From the NCBI GenBank assembly GCA_023253615.1, contig JALRFZ010000584.1:1-6998 (forward strand): a stretch of 6,998 bases of DNA, given 5' to 3'. This document shows positions 1 through 5,700 of this stretch, piece by piece (positions within the stretch are counted from its first letter, which is position 1; each line of letters begins with the position of its first letter). The DNA comes from Verrucomicrobiales bacterium. GTDB lineage: Bacteria > Verrucomicrobiota > Verrucomicrobiia > Verrucomicrobiales > DEV007. The translations under genes were made by a program, and so were the position numbers. The notes beneath the pieces were generated by a model, which was not told the origin of the DNA, made no database searches, and saw only the letters and a program-made list of their open reading frames with translations.

Positions 1-1083
1 ATAACCTCCGGTTATGGAAAGGCCTAGCTGGGGCAGGGCGGGATCGCCGATCGCGACCCCCGGGTGGGCGTATTCGGCGATTGGATCAATCCAGCTGGCG
101 GGTGCTTGGCCTGATCCGACCATGGGCGGGTCGAACTCGAAGCTCCCCTCGCGGTACCGCCAACCGTAGTTGCCTCCCGCCATGATGAGATTGACCTCCT
201 CCACCTGTCCCTGCCCGACATCCCCGCAAAACAAGCGACCAGTGCCCCCGGGGCGCTGGTCGAACGAAAAGCGCCAGGGATTCCTCAGGCCGTAGGCGTA
301 GATCTCCTCCCGCACGCCACCACCTTCACCGACAAACGGATTCGTCGCAGGGATGCCGTAGTTGCCGCCCGGTCCGCTGTTCCCGAGTGGGTCGATCCGG
401 AGAATTTTTCCCAGCAACTTCGTCCGATCGAGGGCATTCCCGAGGGGGCCGGAGCCGCCCGTGCCCGTGTGGCCTGCTTCGTTGTCATTCGCGCCGCCAC
501 CATCACCGGATCCGATGTAGAGATACCCGTCGGGACCGAATTCGAGCTGCCCTCCGTTGTGGTTCGACTGGGGTTGTCCGAAGCTGAGGAGGACGCGCTC
601 GCTCGTCGGGTCGGCCGCATCGGGATCGGATGCGGAGACACGGAATTCGGAGATGACGGAAACGTGATCCTGCGGGCTCGAGGGATTCGGGTTTGAGGTC
701 GTTGGGGCGCTGAAATACACATAGAAGCGCCCTTCTCCCGGCGCCGAAGACACTTCGAAATCCGGATGAAACGCGAGTCCGAGCAAGCCCCGCTCGGAGT
801 ATGCGGTGGGTGACTGCGGCACCGCCCGGTTGAGTCCGGCGGACGTGAGATCGAGAAACGGAACCGGCAGAAGCATGCCGTCCCGGACGATGTGGATGGT
901 GCCGGGCTGATCGCAGACGAACAGCCGCCCGCTCCCGTCGCCGGCATGGGTGATGACCGTGGGGGAGTGGAGCTGCTGGAGGACAAGCGGCCGGAGGTGG
1001 AGCCGGGGCGGCTCCGCCCCGCCGCAAGGGGAGGAGAAAATGGAGGCGAAGGCCGCGACGAGACCGGCACAGAGGGGTTTCAT
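1..1083 (-). CDS. Secreted PQQ-dependent sugar dehydrogenase (glucose/sorbosone dehydrogenase family), 3'-truncated by window edge
   Basis: The reading frame is open from an ATG at 1083 down to position 1, giving 361 codons; the C-terminus lies outside the window. Residues 1-22 form a signal peptide (MKPLCAGLVAAFASIF core), so the protein is exported. The rest matches the soluble PQQ glucose/sorbosone dehydrogenase beta-propeller. Visible motifs are LGLAFHPDF (101-109), QSNHNGGQLEFGPDGYLYI (172-190), SGDGGG (192-197), GKILRIDP (225-232), YGLRNPWRFSFD (264-275), GDVGQ.QVEEVN (287-298) and GGNYGW (303-308). By analogy with soluble glucose dehydrogenase, His175 in NHNGG should be the catalytic base, and the family binds PQQ and calcium. 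Such enzymes oxidise aldoses, usually to lactones, in the periplasm. The natural substrate cannot be read from the sequence. It is divergent from the sulfatase fusion gene, suggesting a shared role in carbohydrate processing. No strong ribosome-binding site precedes the ATG; the signal peptide supports this start. Family assignment is secure, substrate unknown. Confidence 0.93.
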   Translation of the reverse strand, partial: MKPLCAGLVAAFASIFSSPCGGAEPPRLHLRPLVLQQLHSPTVITHAGDGSGRLFVCDQPGTIHIVRDGMLLPVPFLDLTSAGLNRAVPQSPTAYSERGLLGLAFHPDFEVSSAPGEGRFYVYFSAPTTSNPNPSSPQDHVSVISEFRVSASDPDAADPTSERVLLSFGQPQSNHNGGQLEFGPDGYLYIGSGDGGGANDNEAGHTGTGGSGPLGNALDRTKLLGKILRIDPLGNSGPGGNYGIPATNPFVGEGGGVREEIYAYGLRNPWRFSFDQRPGGTGRLFCGDVGQGQVEEVNLIMAGGNYGWRYREGSFEFDPPMVGSGQAPASWIDPIAEYAHPGVAIGDPALPQLGLSITGGY

Positions 1084-1198
1084 GGAGCGATCGGCGGATT
1101 TCGGTCATTGAATCAGAAACTCTCCTGTGCGACAAGACGGGAATCCACCCTCGACGTCATCGCCCTGCTCCGCCGTGCCCCGGAATCCCCCCATTCAA
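1084..1198. promoter_or_regulatory. Divergent intergenic region between sugar dehydrogenase and sulfatase genes
   Basis: This 115-bp spacer must hold the 5' regions of both outward-facing genes unless either is read from further away. I see no convincing -35/-10 pair on either strand. The best plus-strand candidate is TTGAAT near 1105 followed 17 bp later by GACAAG, which is poor. No clear Shine-Dalgarno sequence precedes either start codon. The label rests on geometry, not on a recognised motif. Confidence 0.3.
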
Positions 1199-3412
1199 AT
1201 GAATCCCCGAATGCTCCGCAAGACTCTCCCGATGCTCCTCGCTCTCGGTTTGCTCGCCAAGCACGCCATCGGAAATGATCGTCCAAACATCGTCTTTTTC
1301 TTCGCCGACGACCAGACTTCGAGTTCCCTCGGCTGTTATGGCAACCCGATCGTACAGACGCCCACGCTCGATGGGCTCGCCGCGCGCGGGGTGCGGTTTG
1401 AGAACGCTTTCGTCAGCCAGGCGATCTGCTGGGTGAGCCGCACCACGATCCTGACCGGGTTGACCGGGCGGAGCTATGGCACGCCCGACAATCCGGATCA
1501 GACCCGTCCCGAGGTGGCGGAGACGCTCTATCCGGACCTCCTTCGGGCGGCCGGTTACCGAACCGGCTTCTACGGCAAATGGCACGCCAAAATGCCGAAG
1601 GGATTCGATCCCGCGGCTCATTTCGACGAGTTCGAGGACATCCATCGCAATCCCTTTTTCAAAAAGATGCCGGACGGCAGCCTCCGCCATGAGACCGAAC
1701 TCATCGTCGATCGCGGCATCGCGTTCCTCGAAGCCCAGCCGAAGGACAAGCCCTTCGCCCTGAATCTCTGGTTCAACGCCTGTCACGCCGAAGACAGCGA
1801 CCGCCGACCGGGCATCGGTTTCTACGCGTGGCCCCGCGGCATCGACGGGCTCTACGACGATGTCGAGATGTACCGGCCCAAACTCGATGATCCCGCCATC
1901 TTCGACGCGCTGCCGGAGTTCTACCGGATCTCCCTTTCCCGCGAACGTTATTACTGGGCGCTGAACACGCCTGAAAAATACCAGACCAACGCCCGCGCCT
2001 ACGCCCGCATGGTGACGGGGATCGACCGCGAGATCGGGCGTTTTCTTGAAGCCCTGGAAAAGGCCGGGCTGGCCGACAACACCATCATCGTCTACTCCGC
2101 CGACAACGGGTATCATTTCGGAAACCGCGGGCTCTCCGGGAAATGGTCGCACTTCGAGGAGTCGATCCGCGTGCCTCTCATCATCGCCGACCCCCGCGTA
2201 CCCGGGGGCGAGAGGGGGAAAGTGAGCGAGGCCCTTGCCATGAATCTCGATCTGCCCTCGACCTTTCTCGACTGGGCGGGTGCCGCGGTGCCGGCCTCCT
2301 ACCAGGGGCGCAGCCTGAAGCCCCTCGTCGAGGGCGCAAAGCCGGACGACTGGCGCACCGAGACCTTCCACGAGCATTTCGCGGTGCGCGACCGCATCCC
2401 CGCCTGGGAGGGCGTGCGGACCGAGCGCTACAAATATGCCCGTTGTTTCGACCACGATTACGAGTTCCTCCATGATCTGAAGACCGATCCGGATGAGCGG
2501 GTCAATCTCGCCACCGATCCCGCCCATGCGGAGACGCTGGCGGACCTCCGCCGGCGCACCGACGAGCTCGTCGATCAATATGGCGGCAAGCTGCCGCCGC
2601 TGCAGGGGGGATTCAAAGCCTCGACCGATCCGCATCCCGTCGCCTCCGCGGCGGTTGGAGCCAAAACCGATGCGGAGGGATTCGTGAGGATCTTCGACGG
2701 CAAATCGCTGCGCGGATGGGCGGGGGATTCCCAATATTGGTCGGTCGAGGAAGGTGCGATCACCGGAAAAACCGATGGCAGCCTGAAGATGAACCGCTTC
2801 CTCACCTGGACCGGATCGACGATCCGGAATTTCGAGATCCGCGTGAAGGTGAAGGTGACCGCCGGAGGCAACAGCGGGATCCAATACCGCGGCCAGTCGC
2901 GGCCAGAGGTCGATCTCGATATCGTCTCCGGCTATCAGTGCGACGTCGTCGCGAACAATCCGGATTACAACGGCATGCTCTACGAAGAGCGCGGACGCCG
3001 CATTCTTTCACACACCGGGGAAAAAGTGATCGTCGATCCGGACGGCCAGCCGTGGGTCGTCGGCACGATGGAGAAAAAGACCTTCGCTCCCGGTGAGTGG
3101 CACGAATACCGCATCCTCGTGGAGGGAAATCACCATCGGCATTGGATCAACGGGCATCCCACCGCTGATCTAATCGATTTCGATGCCAAAGGGCGGGCCC
3201 TGGAGGGCGTTCTCGCCGTGCAGGTGCATGTTGGTCCGGCGATGAAAATCCAATACAAAGACTTTAAGATCAGGCACTTGCCAGATGATCTGCCTTTGTT
3301 GAAAGCGGAAGATCATCCCATCCCGGCGACCGCGTATGGGGTGAAGCCACAAGGGAAGCTGCCGCCGGATTGGAAGGCACCGGTCTACTCCATGCCTCCG
3401 GCACCGCGTTGA
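1199..3412 (+). CDS. Secreted sulfatase fused to a C-terminal DUF1080 (3-keto-disaccharide hydrolase) domain
   Basis: The product is 737 residues from the ATG at 1199. A second ATG at 1211 would give a signal peptide just as well; the in-frame extension upstream to 1127 has no such character. Residues 1-25 form a signal peptide. Residues 28 to about 465 are a formylglycine-dependent type I sulfatase of the alkaline phosphatase fold: PNIVFFFADDQ with metal-binding D37/D38, the active-site segment CWVSRTTILTG at 77-87, FYGKWH (K127, H129), NACHAE with H196, YSADNGYHFG (D302, N303), LSGKW (K315), EESIRVPLI (320-328) and FLHDLKTDPDERVNLA (423-438). Residues about 494-692 are a DUF1080/PF06439 jelly-roll domain: FVRIFDGKSLRGW (495-507), VKVTAGGNSGIQYRGQ (551-566), SGYQCDVV (577-584) and FAPGEWHEYRI (629-639). 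A proline-rich tail follows. Sulfatases remove sulfate esters from sulfated glycans; DUF1080 members act on 3-keto-glycosides or bind carbohydrate. C77 would be the formylglycine precursor, but the usual Pro/Ala two residues later is Val79. The substrate is unknown. Confidence 0.93.
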   Translation: MNPRMLRKTLPMLLALGLLAKHAIGNDRPNIVFFFADDQTSSSLGCYGNPIVQTPTLDGLAARGVRFENAFVSQAICWVSRTTILTGLTGRSYGTPDNPDQTRPEVAETLYPDLLRAAGYRTGFYGKWHAKMPKGFDPAAHFDEFEDIHRNPFFKKMPDGSLRHETELIVDRGIAFLEAQPKDKPFALNLWFNACHAEDSDRRPGIGFYAWPRGIDGLYDDVEMYRPKLDDPAIFDALPEFYRISLSRERYYWALNTPEKYQTNARAYARMVTGIDREIGRFLEALEKAGLADNTIIVYSADNGYHFGNRGLSGKWSHFEESIRVPLIIADPRVPGGERGKVSEALAMNLDLPSTFLDWAGAAVPASYQGRSLKPLVEGAKPDDWRTETFHEHFAVRDRIPAWEGVRTERYKYARCFDHDYEFLHDLKTDPDERVNLATDPAHAETLADLRRRTDELVDQYGGKLPPLQGGFKASTDPHPVASAAVGAKTDAEGFVRIFDGKSLRGWAGDSQYWSVEEGAITGKTDGSLKMNRFLTWTGSTIRNFEIRVKVKVTAGGNSGIQYRGQSRPEVDLDIVSGYQCDVVANNPDYNGMLYEERGRRILSHTGEKVIVDPDGQPWVVGTMEKKTFAPGEWHEYRILVEGNHHRHWINGHPTADLIDFDAKGRALEGVLAVQVHVGPAMKIQYKDFKIRHLPDDLPLLKAEDHPIPATAYGVKPQGKLPPDWKAPVYSMPPAPR

Positions 3413-3450
3413 AGCTCAGGGGATGGGCGGCGTAGGGTGGCCAGTGTCTT

Positions 3451-3795
3451 CTAGCCCGGAGGCCAACCCAGTTCGCGGCCGGAGAGAAGATGGACGTGCA
3501 GATGGGGCACGGCCTCGCCTCCGAAACGTCCGTTGTTGATGACGAGCCGGAAGCCTTCCTCGACCGAGTTGAAACCGAGGTCGGTTGCGACCTTTCCCGC
3601 GACGAGGAGAAGATGGCCGAGCAGCGCGGCATCTTCGGCCGCCGCTTCTCCCACCCGGGGGATCGGTTTGCGCGGGATCACGAGGACATGGGTCGGGGCC
3701 TGCGGATGAATGTCGCGGAAAGCGATCGCGAGATCGTCTTCGTAGACGATGTCCGCCGGGATCTCGCGGGCGATGATCTTTTCGAACAAGGTCAT
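3451..3795 (-). CDS. hinT: HIT (histidine triad) family nucleotide-binding hydrolase, HinT-like
   Basis: The product is 114 residues, the normal length for bacterial HinT. It opens with MTLFEKIIAREIPADIVYED, typical of the family, followed by FRDIHPQAPTHVLVIPRKPI (26-45), which carries the conserved nucleotide-pocket residues. The signature triad is at the end: VPHLHVHLL with H98, H100 and H102, then the family-typical terminus LGWPPG. HinT proteins are small cytoplasmic dimers that hydrolyse purine nucleoside phosphoramidates and acyl-AMPs; H100, the middle His, is expected to be the nucleophile. The usual GQ before the triad is GE here (E94), and GGR after it is SGR, both mild departures. 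The gene starts 13 nt after the stop of the upstream unknown gene on the same strand, so it is probably the last gene of the nrdR transcript. It converges on the sulfatase gene with a 38-bp gap (3413-3450) in which I see no terminator hairpin. Confidence 0.93.
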   Translation of the reverse strand: MTLFEKIIAREIPADIVYEDDLAIAFRDIHPQAPTHVLVIPRKPIPRVGEAAAEDAALLGHLLLVAGKVATDLGFNSVEEGFRLVINNGRFGGEAVPHLHVHLLSGRELGWPPG

Positions 3796-3808
3796 GCTCG
3801 GTGTGCGT

Positions 3809-4372
3809 TTACGAAGCGATCACAAGATTCAGATCGGGGCGGATCCGGTTCACGCGCGTCCGCACTTCGGAGACGAAGTCGGTGATCTCGTGCTTGAGGA
3901 CTTCGCAGCGCCCCGTCCATTTTTTGGTGGAGACGAGCCGGCGCACCCCGCGCTCGAGCCCGTGGACCTCCACGATCAAGGCCCCACCGGTCACGGCCGA
4001 GTGGAGCTGGTCTTCGAGGAGGCGGAAAAAGGCGAGTTCGTAGCCACTGCCGGCGCGGCGGGCAAGGTCGCTCAGCGAAATCCGAACCGGAGGAGGGGTG
4101 CGGTCCATTTTCGCCGCGACATGATCGAGCCCGAGACTCATCAGGGTCTTCTCGATGCGGGCGAAAAGGTCAGCCGAATCGATCACGGTGCCCTGGAAAT
4201 GATTGGCGAGGTAGCTTTCGACCCCGCGGGAGATGTCGCGGGCCATCCAGTCGGGCACGTCGGTGCCGCTGGCGGCGTTCGAGAGGGTCTCGGCGAGCCA
4301 GTCGGACTCGCAGAGGGCAAGGCTCGATGAGCCGATCCGGATATAGGGCAGGGCGTGCGGCAGGGAGATCAT
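3809..4372 (-). CDS. Conserved-looking protein of unknown function with an ATP-cone-like N-terminal part
   Basis: This 187-residue cytoplasmic protein has no signal peptide or membrane segment, and I do not recognise a named family. Residues about 8-88 follow the layout of an ATP-cone: a short strand pair (PYIRIGSSSLAL), a helix (ESDWLAETLSNAA, 22-34), then DISRGVESYLANHF (46-59), a loop ending TVIDSADLF (62-70) and the helix RIEKTLMSLGLDHVAAKM (72-89). The ATP-cone of the upstream NrdR has the same order of elements. The usual K-R-D-G and P-F nucleotide-contact positions are not conserved here, so ATP binding may be lost or altered. Residues 100-187 look like a separate alpha/beta region with ALIVEVHGLERGV (131-143) and a charged terminal helix. 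The gene sits 58 nt after nrdR and 13 nt before hinT, all on the minus strand, suggesting co-transcription. The ATP-cone reading is inference by eye; the gene itself is secure from its length, frame and tight packing. Confidence 0.8.
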   Translation of the reverse strand: MISLPHALPYIRIGSSSLALCESDWLAETLSNAASGTDVPDWMARDISRGVESYLANHFQGTVIDSADLFARIEKTLMSLGLDHVAAKMDRTPPPVRISLSDLARRAGSGYELAFFRLLEDQLHSAVTGGALIVEVHGLERGVRRLVSTKKWTGRCEVLKHEITDFVSEVRTRVNRIRPDLNLVIAS

Positions 4373-4430
4373 GGCGGTTTCTCGGGAACGGGTTCGGATG
4401 GTGTTTGTGTGCGGGGAAAGGAGATCCGGG

Positions 4431-4928
4431 TCAGGATTTCGCCTCGAAGAGATCGGGCTGGAGGAGGTTCGCCATGGGGGAGTTCTCGAGCGATTCGATC
4501 ACCTCGTTGAATTCGCCCACCTCCTGGAACTGACGGTAGACCGAGGCGTAGCGGACGAAGGCGACGGGATCGATGTGCTGGAGGTGTGCCATGACCTTCG
4601 GGCCGATGATGCGGGTCGGAATCTCGCGAAGGTTATCCGCGGTGAGCTCGTTGATGATTTCGTCGACGGCGTTTTCGAGGACTTCGAGCGAGACCTTGCG
4701 CTTTTCGCAGGCCTTGATGAGACCGCCGAGGAGCTTTTCGCGCTTGAAGGGCTCGCGGGTGCCGTCGCGTTTCACGACGAGGACATCGCGCCTTTCGACC
4801 TGCTCGTAGGTGGTGAAACGATGTCCGCAGGCAAGACATTCCCGGCGACGACGGATCGAAAACCCGTCCTTGGAAGCACGGGAATCGATGACTTTATCCT
4901 CGAGACTGTTACACTTGATGCAGCGCAT
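4431..4928 (-). CDS. nrdR: Transcriptional repressor NrdR
   Basis: The product is 165 residues from the ATG at 4928, which gives the canonical NrdR start MRCIKC. A longer frame reaching a TTG at 4955 adds nine residues not seen in the family. The zinc ribbon uses C3, C6, C31 and C34, with the hallmark CLACGHRFTTYE (31-42). The ATP-cone occupies about residues 48-138, from VLVVKRDGTREPFKREKL to FVRYASVYRQF. NrdR senses ATP/dATP through this cone and binds paired NrdR boxes to repress ribonucleotide reductase genes, so it links dNTP supply to DNA replication. It is the first gene of the probable nrdR-unknown-hinT cluster. No ribonucleotide reductase gene lies in the window. The upstream region carries two NrdR-box-like sites around a TTGACA hexamer, which suggests that NrdR regulates its own transcript. 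The first zinc knuckle reads CIKC rather than the more usual CPxC, a tolerable change. Confidence 0.97.
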   Translation of the reverse strand: MRCIKCNSLEDKVIDSRASKDGFSIRRRRECLACGHRFTTYEQVERRDVLVVKRDGTREPFKREKLLGGLIKACEKRKVSLEVLENAVDEIINELTADNLREIPTRIIGPKVMAHLQHIDPVAFVRYASVYRQFQEVGEFNEVIESLENSPMANLLQPDLFEAKS

Positions 4929-4958
4929 GAACGGGAGCGGGGCGCATGGTCGCAAAAC

Positions 4959-4982
4959 TGCAACTCACTCCTTAGAGTTGCA
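4959..4982. repeat. Perfect 8-bp inverted repeat in the nrdR leader/promoter
   Basis: TGCAACTC (4959-4966) and GAGTTGCA (4975-4982) form a perfect dyad with an 8-nt centre. The centre on the minus strand contains AAGGAG, which resembles a Shine-Dalgarno sequence but lies about 40 nt before the nrdR ATG. The dyad overlaps the place where a -10 element would lie for the TTGACA at 4997-5002. It could be an operator, or an RNA hairpin at the 5' end of the nrdR transcript. The function is not determined. Confidence 0.6.
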
Positions 4983-5002
4983 ACAACATCTTGGGGTGTC
5001 AA
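4974..5002 (-). promoter_or_regulatory. Candidate sigma-70-type promoter for nrdR
   Basis: On the minus strand, TTGACA at 5002-4997 is a perfect -35 hexamer. Seventeen bases later is AACTCT (4979-4974), a weak -10 match. This would start transcription roughly 40 nt before the nrdR ATG at 4928. The promoter lies between and across the two NrdR-box-like sites, which fits repression by NrdR. The -35 is clear but the -10 is poor, so the call is moderate. Confidence 0.4.
4981..4996. promoter_or_regulatory. Candidate NrdR box 1 (promoter-proximal)
   Basis: The core CAACATCTTG (4984-4993) fits the CWANATNTWG core of the known NrdR-box consensus at all eight defined positions, and the full 16-bp site agrees at 10 of 16. 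It lies in the spacer between the candidate -35 and -10 of nrdR. Its reverse complement, CAAGATGTTG, differs from box 2 at one base. Confidence 0.5.
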
Positions 5003-5013
5003 TTCAAAATCGA

Positions 5014-5029
5014 CCACAAGATGTAGGGT
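5014..5029. promoter_or_regulatory. Candidate NrdR box 2 (promoter-distal)
   Basis: The core CAAGATGTAG (5017-5026) fits CWANATNTWG at all eight defined positions, and the full site agrees with the 16-bp consensus at 12 of 16. Its centre is 33 bp from that of box 1, close to three turns of DNA, which is the phasing expected for paired NrdR boxes. Together the two sites form an inverted repeat with 12-bp arms (4986-4997 and 5013-5024, one mismatch). A transcribed hairpin is the alternative reading, but no T-tract follows on either strand. Confidence 0.55.
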
Positions 5030-5033
5030 TTTG

Positions 5034-5055
5034 CGGAAAAGTTCGCGTCTTTCCG
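5034..5055. repeat. Short inverted repeat between nrdR and the propeller remnant
   Basis: CGGAAA (5034-5039) and TTTCCG (5050-5055) form a perfect 6-bp dyad around a 10-nt centre. There is no T-run on either side, so it is not a standard terminator by itself. It may be incidental. Confidence 0.35.
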
Positions 5056-5075
5056 AAGGATCGGTCGATGGCGTT

Positions 5076-5100
5076 GGTGTTCCAGAATTTCTGGAAAACC
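5076..5100 (-). terminator. Stem-loop immediately downstream of the propeller remnant, possible terminator
   Basis: The hairpin has arms TTCCAGA (5080-5086) and TCTGGAA (5090-5096) around a 3-nt loop. After one mismatch it extends by GGT/ACC (5076-5078 and 5098-5100), giving ten pairs. On the minus strand it begins four bases after the TAA stop at 5107-5105. No U-tract follows, so it is a weak or non-canonical terminator. Its position suggests it ends or protects the transcript of the minus-strand gene whose tail remains here. Confidence 0.45.
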
Positions 5101-5104
5101 GGAT

Positions 5105-5500
5105 TTATTTGCGGGTAATCAGCACCCGGGAAAGGCGAGAAGTCGCGTCGGCGACGTTTAACGAGCGGACGAGGACGACATTCTTTCCGGGTTTGAGTTT
5201 GGTCCGGTGGGTCCAGCTCGCGACTCCCTTGGCCGTGCGGGACGCGGCCTTGCCCACCTTGACCTCGACGCGGATGGCGTTGCGGGAAGTGCCGCGGAGA
5301 GGGAGGCTTCCCCGGGTGGTCACGAGCTTTTTGGGCCCTTTGACCGTGACGCGGGGAACCGGGAGCAGGGCGGGGTCGTAGGTCGCGGCGAATCCTTGGC
5401 GGGCAACGCCGCCGATGCTCATGAAATCTCCTGCGATGTAGACGGTCCCGCCGGAGATTGCGACTGCATTCACATCACTTTCGGCCGGCGGGTTCCAAAA
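5105..5500 (-). pseudogene. C-terminal remnant of a delta-60/beta-propeller repeat protein
   Basis: The recognisable protein begins around position 5500 with FWNPPAESDVNAVAISGG, then TVYIAGDFMSIGGVARQGFAATYD. This is one complete delta-60-type (DUF5122-like) propeller repeat. About 85 residues follow that look like a C-terminal beta-sandwich: VPRVTVKGPKKLVTTRGSLP, then RVEVKVG, WTHRTKLKPGKNVVLVRS and the end SRVLITRK before TAA at 5107-5105. Proteins of this kind are normally several hundred residues or more, with many repeats and a signal peptide, and are secreted or surface-located. Here the frame stays open upstream to 5614, but the residues beyond 5500 no longer resemble a repeat and no plausible start exists; the GTG at 5473 falls inside the repeat. 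I therefore treat it as a 5'-truncated remnant. An assembly join at about 5500 is the alternative. Confidence 0.65.
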
Positions 5501-5502
5501 GA

Positions 5503-5700
5503 GAATGTGTTGGGTTCGTGCTCCGCGAGGTTGCCGAGGTGGGTTACGACGGCCTCTCGGTGGAACAACTCGGCATGTTGTTTTCTCAAGGATATTCGAG
5601 CATTCGAGACATGATCAGCGCCGAGGATTCAATTCTGCTTGCTTTGAAGGGTGTCGGTCCCAGCCGGTTGGCCAGGATCCGCGCCAACAAGGAGAAGTGA
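5503..5700 (+). pseudogene. C-terminal fragment of a helix-hairpin-helix protein
   Basis: The frame reads ECVGFVLREVAEVGYDGLSV and continues through FSQGYSSIRDMI (about 5578-5613) to end LLALKGVGPSRLARIRANKE plus K before TGA at 5698-5700. The last part is a good helix-hairpin-helix: L-K-G-V-G-P-S-R-L-A-R-I with the G-h-G turn, a non-specific DNA-binding element found in repair, recombination and replication proteins. I do not recognise the parent family. No ATG is present; a GTG at 5518 could start a 60-residue protein, but no ribosome-binding site is evident. The frame has no protein-like character before about 5500, exactly where the opposing beta-propeller remnant also stops making sense. 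I infer a fragment left by a rearrangement, though a small intact HhH protein starting at GTG 5518 cannot be excluded. Confidence 0.5.

Noticed and set aside
285..1070. 261-codon minus-strand frame within the sugar dehydrogenase gene
   Set aside because: It overlaps the well-matched PQQ dehydrogenase in another frame of the same strand and reads as Ser/Pro/Arg-rich low-complexity protein typical of a shifted frame.
1193..1204. ATTCA-AA-TGAAT palindrome spanning the sulfatase start codon
   Set aside because: Five-base arms are too short to be significant and no second copy or operator context is visible.
1157..2884. Very long open frame (575 codons) on the minus strand opposite the sulfatase
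   Set aside because: The plus strand here encodes a protein with every sulfatase motif in order. The antisense frame has no recognisable motif, signal or start context and is explained by GC-rich codon bias.
3749..4330. 193-codon plus-strand frame opposite the unknown gene
   Set aside because: It competes with the minus-strand 187-residue frame, which has helix-like periodicity, tight spacing to nrdR and hinT, and matching strand. The plus frame is read as the shadow.
4772..5017. 81-codon minus-strand frame overlapping the start of nrdR
   Set aside because: It lies out of frame with nrdR and passes through the NrdR-box and dyad region. It lacks recognisable content, though its internal TTG after AAGGAG is noted among the findings.
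4986..5024. Reading the NrdR-box inverted repeat as a transcription terminator
   Set aside because: The 12-bp arms could fold, but no T-tract follows on either strand, the loop contains a perfect TTGACA, and the sequence fits the NrdR consensus in both halves.
4371..5381. 336-codon plus-strand frame across nrdR and its upstream region
   Set aside because: It is antisense to nrdR and runs through the control region. NrdR on the other strand is unambiguous, and no family features appear in this frame.
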